The translations under genes were made by a program, and so were the position numbers. 64,000 bases of DNA from Streptomyces sp. NBC_00083 (GTDB lineage: Bacteria; Actinomycetota; Actinomycetes; Streptomycetales; Streptomycetaceae), in the NCBI RefSeq assembly GCF_026343295.1, contig NZ_JAPELY010000001.1, forward strand, positions 558,001 to 622,000, given 5' to 3'. The notes beneath the pieces were generated by a model. That model saw only the letters and a list, made by a program, of their open reading frames with translations, was not told the origin of the DNA and did no database searches. This document shows, piece after piece, positions 51,808 through 61,084 of the stretch. How positions within the stretch are numbered: position 1 is the stretch's first letter; each line of letters starts with the position of its first letter.

Positions 51808-52596
51808 GTGCTCTCTCGTCACCCCCGCCTCCGCAACCTCGCCATTGGCGCCGCGCCGGTCGTCGCGCTGCTCGCCGTCGCCTGCTTCGCGCCGCTGCCG
51901 TTCGCGGTGGCGCAGCCGGGGCCGACCGCGAACGTGCTGGGGAACGACGAGGGCAAGCCGGTGATCACCATCACCGGCGCGCCGACCCGCCCCACCAGCG
52001 GCCAGCTGCGGATGACCACCATCCTGGCGACGGGACCCGACGCGGACGTCGGCATCTCCGACGTCGTCGACGGCTGGTTCCGCACCGACCGGGCCGTGAT
52101 GCCCCACGACTCGGTCTATCCCGGCGGCGGCAGCGAGAAGGACATCTCCGAGCACAACCAGGCCGAGATGAAGCAGTCGCAGGACGCCGCGTCGGTCGCC
52201 GCCCTCGGCTATCTCGGCCTCAGCCCCGACAAGGTCAAGATCGACCTGCACCTCGCCGACGTCGGCGGCCCGAGCGCGGGCCTGCTCTTCACGCTCGGCA
52301 TCATCGACAAGCTGAACGGCGACGGTTCGGGCGGCGACCTCACCGGTGGCCGCACCATCGCCGGCACCGGCACGATCGCGGACGACGGCGGTGTCGGAGC
52401 GGTCGGCGGCGTGGCGCTCAAGACCCAGGCCGCCGCGCGGGACGGCGCGACCGTGTTCCTCGTCCCGAAGGGCGAGTGCTCGGACGCCAAGTCGGAGCTG
52501 CCCAAGGGGCTGCGTCTGATTCCGGTGACGACGCTGAAGGGCGCGGTCTCCGCCCTCCAGTCCCTGCAGAAGGGCGCCCCGGTCCCGTCCTGCTGA
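51808..52596 (+). CDS. Lon-like (S16) membrane-anchored protease
   Basis: This 262-residue protein has an N-terminal membrane helix (about 10-36) and a Lon-type proteolytic domain with catalytic Ser156 (DVGGPSAG) and Lys205 (GGVALK). There is no AAA+ domain, and a full PDZ is not evident, unlike the YlbL-type relatives. It probably acts outside the membrane, perhaps in envelope protein quality control. It ends 9 bp before a convergent small gene. Confidence 0.85.
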   Translation: MLSRHPRLRNLAIGAAPVVALLAVACFAPLPFAVAQPGPTANVLGNDEGKPVITITGAPTRPTSGQLRMTTILATGPDADVGISDVVDGWFRTDRAVMPHDSVYPGGGSEKDISEHNQAEMKQSQDAASVAALGYLGLSPDKVKIDLHLADVGGPSAGLLFTLGIIDKLNGDGSGGDLTGGRTIAGTGTIADDGGVGAVGGVALKTQAAARDGATVFLVPKGECSDAKSELPKGLRLIPVTTLKGAVSALQSLQKGAPVPSC

Positions 52597-52605
52597 CGCC
52601 GTCCC

Positions 52606-52785
52606 TCACACCAGCCGCACCGACCGCCGGGGCGGCTGCTGGCGCGCCATCCGCGTTCCCAACTCGACGAGGAACAGGCCGACTTGAGTGCGCAGTCGGT
52701 GTTCGCCGGGGAGCGCGGAGCGTGCCTCGGCGATCAGGTCGGCGGAGCGCAGGTGGTGCAGCAGGTGGTGGACGTCGCTGTGCAT
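52606..52785 (-). CDS. 59-residue hypothetical protein
   Basis: This small basic protein starts with a His-rich stretch (MHSDVHHLLHHLR) and is predicted helical. The ATG has AAGGGA about 8 nt upstream. It lies 65 bp downstream of the ArsR-type gene on the same strand and may be cotranscribed. The function is unknown. Confidence 0.6.
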   Translation of the reverse strand: MHSDVHHLLHHLRSADLIAEARSALPGEHRLRTQVGLFLVELGTRMARQQPPRRSVRLV

Positions 52786-52850
52786 GACGCAGGTCCCTTC
52801 TACGGGGCTGGATTCGGCGGCGGTGGCGCGGGACGGGGCCGGGCGCGGGT

Positions 52851-53459
52851 TCAGCGGGGCGGGGCCGACCGGGGGAAGGCGTGCAGGTGCACGCGGACCT
52901 GGGCGGTCTCGGCCTCCGCCGCGACGGCCCGGTAGGGCTCGACCACGGCGTGCAGCTTGTCGTTGAGCTCCTGCAGCTGGGCCGGGGTCAGGTTCAGGGT
53001 GAAGTCGCTCAGGTCGCTGCTGGCGGCCCACGCCTGCGGCCAGTCCTGCTTGGTCCCGAGCCACGTCGAGAGCTCCTGGGTGTGGATGGTGGCGACCTCG
53101 TGCAGGAAGAGGTCGGCGGCGCCCCGCACCTCCGGGTCCCTGCTGGTGTGCAGGTCCTCCGCGAAGGTCGTGCCGTTGTGCACCGGCTTCCACCAGCGCT
53201 CGCGGCCCTTGCCGCGCCCCGGGTCGTCCTCCACGAAGCCGTGCGCGGCCAGCTGGCGCAGGTGGTAGCTGGTGGCGCCGCTCGACTCGCCCAGCCGCTC
53301 GGCGAGCTGGGAGGCGGTCGCCGAGCCGTCGTGCCGCAGCGACTTCAGGATGCGCATCCGCAGCGGGTGGGCGAGGCCGCGCAGGGAGCGGGCGTCGAGG
53401 ATGCGCTCCCCGCTCGCGTTCTCCAGGGGCGGGACGTCGGACCGCTTGTTCTCGGGCAT
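52851..53459 (-). CDS. ArsR-type winged-helix repressor
   Basis: This 202-residue regulator's N-terminal domain (about 15-100) is an ArsR-like winged helix (LAHPLRMRILKSLR, SSGATSYHLRQLAAHGFV). The C-terminal half is helical and ends in a coiled region (about 140-190). Cysteines for metal sensing are absent, so it probably senses something else. The ATG at 53459 gives the family start. A large inverted repeat lies 19-60 bp upstream and is probably its own operator. Confidence 0.83.
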   Translation of the reverse strand: MPENKRSDVPPLENASGERILDARSLRGLAHPLRMRILKSLRHDGSATASQLAERLGESSGATSYHLRQLAAHGFVEDDPGRGKGRERWWKPVHNGTTFAEDLHTSRDPEVRGAADLFLHEVATIHTQELSTWLGTKQDWPQAWAASSDLSDFTLNLTPAQLQELNDKLHAVVEPYRAVAAEAETAQVRVHLHAFPRSAPPR

Positions 53460-53477
53460 GGTCCAAAGATAGCTATG

Positions 53478-53519
53478 CAAAGAGAACGTTGCAACGCTTT
53501 CTTTGCAACGAGTTCTTTG
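53478..53519. promoter_or_regulatory. large inverted-repeat operator upstream of the ArsR gene
   Basis: The arm at 53478-53494 (CAAAGA, 3 nt, CGTTGCAA) is mirrored at 53503-53519 (TTGCAACG, 3 nt, TCTTTG): 14 of 17 positions pair, across an 8-nt centre. It is an A+T-rich island in the only gap (69 bp) between the osmoprotectant operon end and the ArsR gene start. Confidence 0.65.
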
Positions 53520-53528
53520 TGCGGGTCC

Positions 53529-54554
53529 TCAGCCCTTCTTGATGAACCCCTCCCGCACCAGCCACGCGAGGGCGACGTCGTGCGGGTCCTCGCCGTCCAC
53601 GTCGACCTTCGCGTTCAGCTCCCGGGCCACCTGCGTCGTCAGTTTCGCGCTCAACGGGTCCAACAGCCCTGCGATCGCCGGGTACTTGGCGTACGTCTTG
53701 CTGTGCAGCACCGGCGCCGCGTTGTAGTTGGGGAAGAAGTGCCGGTCGTCCTGGACCGTCGCCAGGTGCATCGCCTGGATGCGGCCGTCGGTGGTGAACA
53801 CCTCGCCGAGGAGACACGAGTCGGACTTGGAGACCTGGGTGTAGATGATCCCGGCGTCCATCTTCTGGATATTGCCCGCGGGGATCGACATGCCGTACGC
53901 CTTCTCCATGCCGGGCAGCCCGTCCTCGCGCGAGGCGAACTCGTTCTCCACGCAGATCGTCACCGCGGAGGGGTCCTTCTTCGCGAGCGCGGCCACGTCG
54001 GAGAGCGTCTTGAGGTGGTACTTGGCGTTGTTGGCCTGGCTGATGCCGAGCGAGTAGGTGTTGTCGAGGGTCGACTGGGGCAGCCAGGTCACGCCGTGCG
54101 CCAGGTCGGCGTCGCGTACCGCCCGCCACTGCGCCTGCGGGTCGACGATGGGCTTGCTGTGCCCCAGATAGGTGATCCACGCCGTGCCCGTGTAGTCGTA
54201 CATCGCGTCGGCGTCGCCCTTCACGATCGCCTCGCGGGCGCTGATCGACCCGGGCAGGTTCGTGCGGTCGAGGACCTCCGCGCCCGCCGCCTTGAAGACC
54301 AGGCCGACCATCTGGCCGAGGATGATGTTCTCGCTGAAGTTCTTCGACGTCACCGTCAGGGAGGCACCCTTCAGCGGCAGGCCCGTGCCGATCGAGCCGG
54401 GCACCACGTCGTCCACCATCGGCGAACCGGACTTGAGCCCGCAGCCCGACGCCACGGCCAGCAGCGCCAGGGCGCCGCCGGCGGCTGCCAGTGCCGTACG
54501 CAGACGCCGGGCCGCCCCGCCTTCCGTCCGGGCCGCCCCGGCTCCCGTGCGCAT
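53529..54554 (-). CDS. osmoprotectant ABC transporter substrate-binding lipoprotein (OpuCC/ProX-type)
   Basis: This 341-residue glycine betaine/carnitine/choline-type binding protein has a lipobox at Cys38 (VASGC) and then the OpuAC fold (LTVTSKNFSENIILGQM, YDYTGTAWITYLG). Its ATG shares one base with the permease stop (TGATG) and has GGAGGAG upstream. It is the last gene of a four-gene transporter operon. Confidence 0.87.
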   Translation of the reverse strand: MRTGAGAARTEGGAARRLRTALAAAGGALALLAVASGCGLKSGSPMVDDVVPGSIGTGLPLKGASLTVTSKNFSENIILGQMVGLVFKAAGAEVLDRTNLPGSISAREAIVKGDADAMYDYTGTAWITYLGHSKPIVDPQAQWRAVRDADLAHGVTWLPQSTLDNTYSLGISQANNAKYHLKTLSDVAALAKKDPSAVTICVENEFASREDGLPGMEKAYGMSIPAGNIQKMDAGIIYTQVSKSDSCLLGEVFTTDGRIQAMHLATVQDDRHFFPNYNAAPVLHSKTYAKYPAIAGLLDPLSAKLTTQVARELNAKVDVDGEDPHDVALAWLVREGFIKKG

Positions 54555-55426
54555 CACGGCTCCTCCAGTCCGCGCGGCGTCAGCGCCAGTTCGGCCAGTG
54601 AGGCGAGCCAGTCCACGAAGAGCGCGAGCGCCACCGTCAGGATCGAGCCGAGGATCAGGACCGGCATGCGCTGGGTCTGGATGCCGGAGGTGATGAGGTC
54701 GCCGAGCCCGCCACCGCCGCCGAACGTGGCGAGCGTGGCCGTGCCGACGTTCAGGACGAGCGCCGTACGCACCCCCGCGAGGATCAGCGGCACCGCGAGC
54801 GGCAGCTCGACCTTGCCCAGGGTGCCGAACCCCGACATGCCGATGCCCCGGGCCGCCTCGACGAGCTGCGGGTCGATCGCCTTGAGACCCGCCACGGTGT
54901 TGGAGAGCACCGGCAGGACCGCGTAGATCACCATGCCCACGATCGCCGTGCCGGGCCCGATGCCGAGCCAGATCACCAACAGCGCCAGCAGACCGATGGC
55001 CGGGGTGGCCTGCCCGATGTTGGCGAGCGCCGTGACCGGCGCGGCCGCCCTGCTCACCCCGCGCCGGGTCAGCGCGATGCCCAGCGGAATCGCGATGATC
55101 AGCACCCAGAACGTCGAAATCGCCGTCAGCTTGACGTGCTGCCACAGACGCAACTGGACGTTGCCGTTGTCGAGGGAGTTCCGCGCGATGGCGTCCAGAT
55201 GGACATGGGTGATCCAGATGTACGTGATCACGAGGGCCACCACCAGCACGGCCGGCAGGAGGACCAGCTTCTGCCAGGTGATCCGCCGGACCGGCCTGCC
55301 CGGGACCGGGCCCGCCTGCTCCTCGGGCTCCATCAGCGGATCGGGCAGCTCGTCGCGGAAGGCGTGGCCCTTGACGTCGTGCTCACCCGGCGGGCGTCCG
55401 GCGGGCACGGGGTTCTGAGGCGTCAT
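54554..55426 (-). CDS. osmoprotectant ABC permease (OpuCD/ProW-type)
   Basis: This 290-residue permease has a hydrophilic N-terminal extension of about 50 residues, six helices and the EAA-type loop VEAARGIGMSGFGTLGKVELP. It overlaps the ATPase gene by 4 nt (ATGA). Together with permease OpuCB it forms the channel. Confidence 0.87.
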   Translation of the reverse strand: MTPQNPVPAGRPPGEHDVKGHAFRDELPDPLMEPEEQAGPVPGRPVRRITWQKLVLLPAVLVVALVITYIWITHVHLDAIARNSLDNGNVQLRLWQHVKLTAISTFWVLIIAIPLGIALTRRGVSRAAAPVTALANIGQATPAIGLLALLVIWLGIGPGTAIVGMVIYAVLPVLSNTVAGLKAIDPQLVEAARGIGMSGFGTLGKVELPLAVPLILAGVRTALVLNVGTATLATFGGGGGLGDLITSGIQTQRMPVLILGSILTVALALFVDWLASLAELALTPRGLEEP

Positions 55427-56736
55427 GACGGCTCCGCACCGCCCTCCAGCTCCTGTTCGGTCTGGTGGTGGCGGAGCTCCGCGAGGTCGTGCTGGTGCTC
55501 GATGGCGGCGAGCCGGTCGGCCTCCAGGAGCTCGTGCACCGAGGTCATCAGCGTCTCCATGTCGACGACGCCGATGTACTCGCCGCGCCGCCCGGTCACC
55601 GCGACCCGCCCGCCGGAGTCGGTGAGCACCGCCTCCAGGGCGTCGTGCAGCGTCGCGTCCCGCGTCACCGTGTCGTGCACCAGCTGCCCGGCCCGCGCGA
55701 GGGAGCCCTTGGCGCGCATCAGGTCGCCGCGCCGGAGCCACTTGTAGGGGCGGTTGTGGCGGTCCAGCATGAGCAGTTCGTTGTGCGGGCCGCTGCGCAG
55801 CTTGTTGAAGATCGACTGGAGCGGGTCGTCGACGGTGACCGTGGGAAATCCGGCCATCTCCACGTCCCGTACGCGCGTGAGGTTGAGCCGCTTGAGGGCG
55901 GCGCCCGCGCCCACGAACCCGGAGACGAAGTCGTCGGCGGGGTTGGTGAGGATCGCCTCCGGGGTGTCGAACTGGGCGATGTGCGAGTGCTCGCGCAGCA
56001 CCGCGATCCGGTCGCCCAGTTTGATCGCCTCGTCGAAGTCGTGGGTGACGAAGACGATCGTCTTGTGCAGCTCGTGCTGGAGACGGATCAGCTCGTCCTG
56101 GAGGTGGTCGCGGGTGATCGGGTCGACCGCGCCGAACGGCTCGTCCATCAGGAGCACCGGCGGATCGGCCGCCAACGCCCGTGCCACGCCCACGCGTTGC
56201 TGCTGTCCGCCGGAGAGCTGGCGCGGGTAGCGGTCGTGGAACTCGCGCGGGTCGAGCCCCACCAGGTCGAGCATCTCCTCGACCCGGTCCCGCACCTTCG
56301 CCTTGGACCAGCCGATCATCCTGGGTACGAGCGCGATGTTCTCGGCGACCGTCATGTGCGGGAAGAGACCGGACGACTGGATCGCGTACCCGACCTTGCG
56401 GCGCAGCTTCACCGGGTCGATGTCGGTGACGTCCTCGTCGTTGATCCGGATGCGGCCCGAGGTCGGCTCGATCAGCCGGTTGATCATCTTGAGGGTGGTC
56501 GACTTCCCGCACCCCGAGGGGCCGACGAAGATGACCGTCTCGCCCGCCTTGATCTCCATGGTGACGCCGTCCACGGCCGGGGTGGCGTTGCCCGGATAGC
56601 GCTTGGTCAGGTTCTCCAGGTGGATGGAGGCCCCGGAGGTGGGGCCGCCCGGCCCGGACGAGGGCGCGCCGGACGTCGGCGTACCGGGCAGGGAGGCGCC
56701 GGACGCGGACGGCCCGGACACGGGGCGCTCAGACAC
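55423..56736 (-). CDS. osmoprotectant ABC ATPase with CBS domains (OpuCA/ProV-type)
   Basis: This 437-residue ATPase has a Gly/Pro/Ser-rich N-terminal tail, Walker A VGPSGCGKST, signature LSGGQQQR and Walker B LLMDEPF. Its C-terminal tandem CBS domains sense ionic strength or nucleotides in this class. The GTG start overlaps the upstream permease end by 8 nt. Confidence 0.88.
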   Translation of the reverse strand: MSERPVSGPSASGASLPGTPTSGAPSSGPGGPTSGASIHLENLTKRYPGNATPAVDGVTMEIKAGETVIFVGPSGCGKSTTLKMINRLIEPTSGRIRINDEDVTDIDPVKLRRKVGYAIQSSGLFPHMTVAENIALVPRMIGWSKAKVRDRVEEMLDLVGLDPREFHDRYPRQLSGGQQQRVGVARALAADPPVLLMDEPFGAVDPITRDHLQDELIRLQHELHKTIVFVTHDFDEAIKLGDRIAVLREHSHIAQFDTPEAILTNPADDFVSGFVGAGAALKRLNLTRVRDVEMAGFPTVTVDDPLQSIFNKLRSGPHNELLMLDRHNRPYKWLRRGDLMRAKGSLARAGQLVHDTVTRDATLHDALEAVLTDSGGRVAVTGRRGEYIGVVDMETLMTSVHELLEADRLAAIEHQHDLAELRHHQTEQELEGGAEPS

Positions 56737-57376
56737 GGATCCCCCTCGGGATGGTGAGACGGCCGATCAGCACGTACGCCGCGTCGAAGAGCAGGGCGAG
56801 CACCACGATGCCGAGGGTGCCCGCGAGCACCTGGTTGAGGGCGTTGGCGCTGCCGAGCGAGGCGATGCCGCGGAAGATCTCGTTGCCGAGCCCGGGGCCC
56901 GACGCGTACGCGGCGATCGCCGCGATGCCCATCAGCATCTGCGTGGAGACCCGGATCCCGGTCAGGATCGGCGGCCAGGCCAGCGGGAGCTCGACCCGCA
57001 GGAGCCTGGCGGCGCGGGACATCCCGATGCCCTTCGCGGCGTCCACGAGGGAGGGGTCGACACCGCGCAGGCCCACGATGGAGTTGCGGACGATCGGCAG
57101 CAGCCCGTAGAGGGTCAGGGTGAGGACGGTGGGCGCCACGCCGAGGCCGACCAGCGGGATCAGCAGACCGATCATGGCGAGCGAGGGGATCGTGAGGATC
57201 GTCGAGGTGGAGGTGATGGCGAGCCCCGCCGCCCAGCCGCTGCGGTAGGTCGCCACGCCGATCACGACACCGATCACCGTCGCGATCACCATGCACTGGA
57301 ACACCGCGCTCGCGTGCTGGTAGGCGTCGGTGAGCAGCTGCTGGTGCCTGCTGGACAGATAGCTCCAGAAGCCCAC
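56729..57376 (-). CDS. osmoprotectant ABC permease (OpuCB/ProW-type)
   Basis: This 215-residue permease has five to six helices and the loop VDAAKGIGMSRAARLLRVELP. The GTG start has AGGGGTG upstream. It is the first transporter gene, 24 bp after the Lrp/AsnC gene on the same strand, so all five genes may be one transcript. Confidence 0.87.
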   Translation of the reverse strand: MGFWSYLSSRHQQLLTDAYQHASAVFQCMVIATVIGVVIGVATYRSGWAAGLAITSTSTILTIPSLAMIGLLIPLVGLGVAPTVLTLTLYGLLPIVRNSIVGLRGVDPSLVDAAKGIGMSRAARLLRVELPLAWPPILTGIRVSTQMLMGIAAIAAYASGPGLGNEIFRGIASLGSANALNQVLAGTLGIVVLALLFDAAYVLIGRLTIPRGIRV

Positions 57377-57400
57377 GCGCTCACCCCTGTCGGTCTCCGG

Positions 57401-57886
57401 TCAGCCACCGCCGGGCACGGGGTCCTGACCCGCCTGCTCCACCAGCGGGATGATCCGCAGCGGGACCGGGTTCTCCATGACGATCGCCGTCGCGGCCCGG
57501 ACGATGCCATCAAAACCGACAACCCGGTCGATCACCCGCTGGAGATCGGCGTTGGAACGGGCCACGAGCCGGCACAGCATGTCGCCCTGGCCGGTGGTGG
57601 TGTGCAGCTCCAGGACCTCGGGCACGGACGCCAAGTGCGCCCGCACGTCGGCCCCCTGGCCCTGTTTGATCTCCAGGGTGGCGAAGGCGGTGACCGGATA
57701 GCCGAGCGCGGCCGGATCGACGTCGGGGCCGAAGCCGCGGATGACTCCATTCGACTGAAGCCGGTCGAGCCGCGCCTGGACCGTGCCCCGGGCCACCCCG
57801 AGCCGCCGGGACGCCTCCAGGACACCGATGCGGGGCTCGCGGGCGAGCAGCACGATCAGCCGCCCGTCCAGATGATCGATCGCCAT
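57401..57886 (-). CDS. Lrp/AsnC-family transcriptional regulator
   Basis: This 161-residue regulator has an N-terminal helix-turn-helix (LDGRLIVLLAREPRIGVLEASRRLGVARGTVQARLDRL) and a C-terminal RAM domain for ligand binding and oligomerisation. The ATG has GGAGGG upstream. It diverges from hpd, so it probably controls tyrosine degradation in response to an aromatic amino acid, and it may also affect the osmoprotectant genes downstream of it. Confidence 0.87.
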   Translation of the reverse strand: MAIDHLDGRLIVLLAREPRIGVLEASRRLGVARGTVQARLDRLQSNGVIRGFGPDVDPAALGYPVTAFATLEIKQGQGADVRAHLASVPEVLELHTTTGQGDMLCRLVARSNADLQRVIDRVVGFDGIVRAATAIVMENPVPLRIIPLVEQAGQDPVPGGG

Positions 57887-57939
57887 GGCCGCCCTCCGGA
57901 TGGTCATCGTGTACAGAACGCCCCCCTATCGTGACCGTC

Positions 57940-59151
<1,212 letters not shown>

Positions 59152-59235
59152 GCAGTCGCCGACCGGCGGCCGACCGGCCGCCGACCTGCAACTGGTCACG
59201 CCCGTACGGTAATTGAGTTACCGTCATGAGTCCCA

Positions 59236-59264
59236 CGGCCCCACGGACCTGACCCGTGGGGCCG
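59236..59264. terminator. bidirectional terminator between hpd and TPR gene
   Basis: CGGCCCCACGG (59236-59246) pairs with CCGTGGGGCCG (59254-59264). A second small hairpin, ACGGTAA-TTGAG-TTACCGT, lies at 59206-59224. Confidence 0.8.
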
Positions 59265-59318
59265 CGGCCTGTGCGCCCGCCGTCGTGGCCGGCGCGCCGC
59301 CGTCGGGAAGGCCGCGCC

Positions 59319-60995
59319 TCAGTGCCGCTGCGACGGCTTCGCCGGCCTGGCGGGCCGTGGCCGCACGGGGTGCTTGGTGCCCTGGTTGGACGACATGCCG
59401 GACGACGCGGAACCCCCGCCGCCCGAACCCGAACCGCCGCCCGAACCGCCGCCCGACCCCGAGCCGGAATCCGCGCCCGAGCCGGCACCGCCCTGCGCCG
59501 CGGCCGCCACATGGCCGTACACGTCCCGCGGCCCGCCCCCCGGCGGATCGCCGAGCGCCGCGAGCGCCTCCTTCGCCTTCGGCCCCCACACCGGCGAGAA
59601 GGACGGGTTGGTGCGCAGCGCGTCCTGCAAGTGGCGCCGCGCCGCGCCCGGCTGGCCCAAGTCCCGCTCGATCATGGCCTGGTGGTAGGAGAACAGCGCG
59701 CTGCGCACCCCGGAGTCGGTCGCCTTGCGCACATGCGCCATCGCCTCCTCCGTCTCGCCCGCCCGGTACATCGCCCAGCCCAGCGCGTCCTCCGCGGCCG
59801 GACTCGGATGCGCCTTCCACTCCGCTTCGAGCCGGTCCACCGCCGAGTGCACCGCACCGTGGTCGGCCTCGAACCGGCCGAGCACCAAGGCGTCGTCCAC
59901 CCCGTTGGAACCGTCCCGCGCGGCCAGCTCGCGCAGCTTGTCGAACCAGGTCCGCGCGTCGCCGTCCAGACCCTGCGCCTCGTACAACTCGCCGAGTTCC
60001 AGGGCGTATTCGGGCCGGGGGAGCCGCAGAATCGCCGCCTGGTAGTCGCGCTGCGCGTCCGCCGTGCGGCCGAGCGCCGCCTTGGCCCTGGCCCGGCCCG
60101 CGAGCGCCTCGGCGGCGCCGGGGTCGGCGTGCAGCGCCGCCTCGTACCGCGCGAGGGCGCCCTCCGGCTCGCCCCGCTCCCAGGCGAGGTCCCCGGCCGC
60201 CACCAGTGCCGCGGCCTTCTGCACGGGCGACGTGGCGTGCGCGACGGCCTCGTCGGCGGCGACCGACGCGTCCTCGCGCCAGCCGTGCGCCCGGTAGACC
60301 TCGGCCGCCTGCGTCAACGAGGCCGCCCCGTCGCGGAGTTCGAGCAGCCGCTCCACCGCCTTGGCCGCGCCCTTCGCGTCGCCGAGCCCGTTGTACGCCT
60401 CGATCAGCGGCGGGTACAGCGTCCAGCGGTTGCCCGCGCGGGCCCGTACCCCTTCGGCGAGGGTGCGGGCCGCCGCGTAGTCGTGGCGGGCGTTGGCGAG
60501 GGCCGCGAGCCCGATCTCCGCGTCCTGGTTGTCCTGCGGGCGCACTTCGAGGGAGCGCTTGAGCGCCCACTCCGCCCGCGGATAGAACGACGGGTCCGCG
60601 GCCCGCTCGCCGCGCTCCACATACGCCGAGCCGAGCACCGCCCAGGACGCCTCGTCCTTCGGGTGCGTGCGCACCCAGGCCGCCCGGTCGGTGATGAGCG
60701 CCGTCAGATCGCCCACCGCGGCCGGCGCGCCCGCGGTCACGGCGGTCAGGGCGCGCGCCGCCGGCCCCGGGGCCGGCGGCGGCGCCTTCGGCCCCCGGTG
60801 CTCCGGCATGATCAGCAGGACGCCCCCGACCAGCACCCCCGCCGCGAGCGCCACCACGACGGCCCGCCGCAGGACCGGCCGCGGCCCCGTCCGCCGCACG
60901 GTCCGCCGCTGCGCCGCGGCCGACGCCGAGAGCCAGGCCGCCCGCCGGGCCGCGTCCGGATCCTGTTCGGTCTTAGCGATCTCCATGGCGTTCAC
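59319..60995 (-). CDS. TPR-repeat membrane protein
   Basis: This 558-residue protein has a cytoplasmic N-terminus (about 45 residues), one membrane helix (about 46-65) and an extracytoplasmic Ala-rich TPR solenoid with about ten repeats (about 95-475). A Gly/Ser-rich tail and a basic Arg/Pro/Lys end follow. TPR arrays mediate protein binding; the partner is unknown. The start could be GTG at 60995 or ATG at 60986. It converges on hpd and diverges from the oxidase gene. Confidence 0.8.
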   Translation of the reverse strand: MNAMEIAKTEQDPDAARRAAWLSASAAAQRRTVRRTGPRPVLRRAVVVALAAGVLVGGVLLIMPEHRGPKAPPPAPGPAARALTAVTAGAPAAVGDLTALITDRAAWVRTHPKDEASWAVLGSAYVERGERAADPSFYPRAEWALKRSLEVRPQDNQDAEIGLAALANARHDYAAARTLAEGVRARAGNRWTLYPPLIEAYNGLGDAKGAAKAVERLLELRDGAASLTQAAEVYRAHGWREDASVAADEAVAHATSPVQKAAALVAAGDLAWERGEPEGALARYEAALHADPGAAEALAGRARAKAALGRTADAQRDYQAAILRLPRPEYALELGELYEAQGLDGDARTWFDKLRELAARDGSNGVDDALVLGRFEADHGAVHSAVDRLEAEWKAHPSPAAEDALGWAMYRAGETEEAMAHVRKATDSGVRSALFSYHQAMIERDLGQPGAARRHLQDALRTNPSFSPVWGPKAKEALAALGDPPGGGPRDVYGHVAAAAQGGAGSGADSGSGSGGGSGGGSGSGGGGSASSGMSSNQGTKHPVRPRPARPAKPSQRH

Positions 60996-61049
60996 TGTGC
61001 GTCAATACGAAGAGCCCACCCCGCCCCGCCCGACCGACCGGGGAAAGGG

Positions 61050-61078
61050 TTCACACCGATGGCCCCGGGTGCCAGGCT
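61050..61078 (+). promoter_or_regulatory. promoter of leaderless oxidase gene
   Basis: TTCACA (61050-61055), a 17-bp spacer and CAGGCT (61073-61078) form a good pair. The -10 box ends 6 nt before the ATG, so the mRNA should be leaderless. Confidence 0.6.
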
Positions 61079-61084
61079 GAGACC

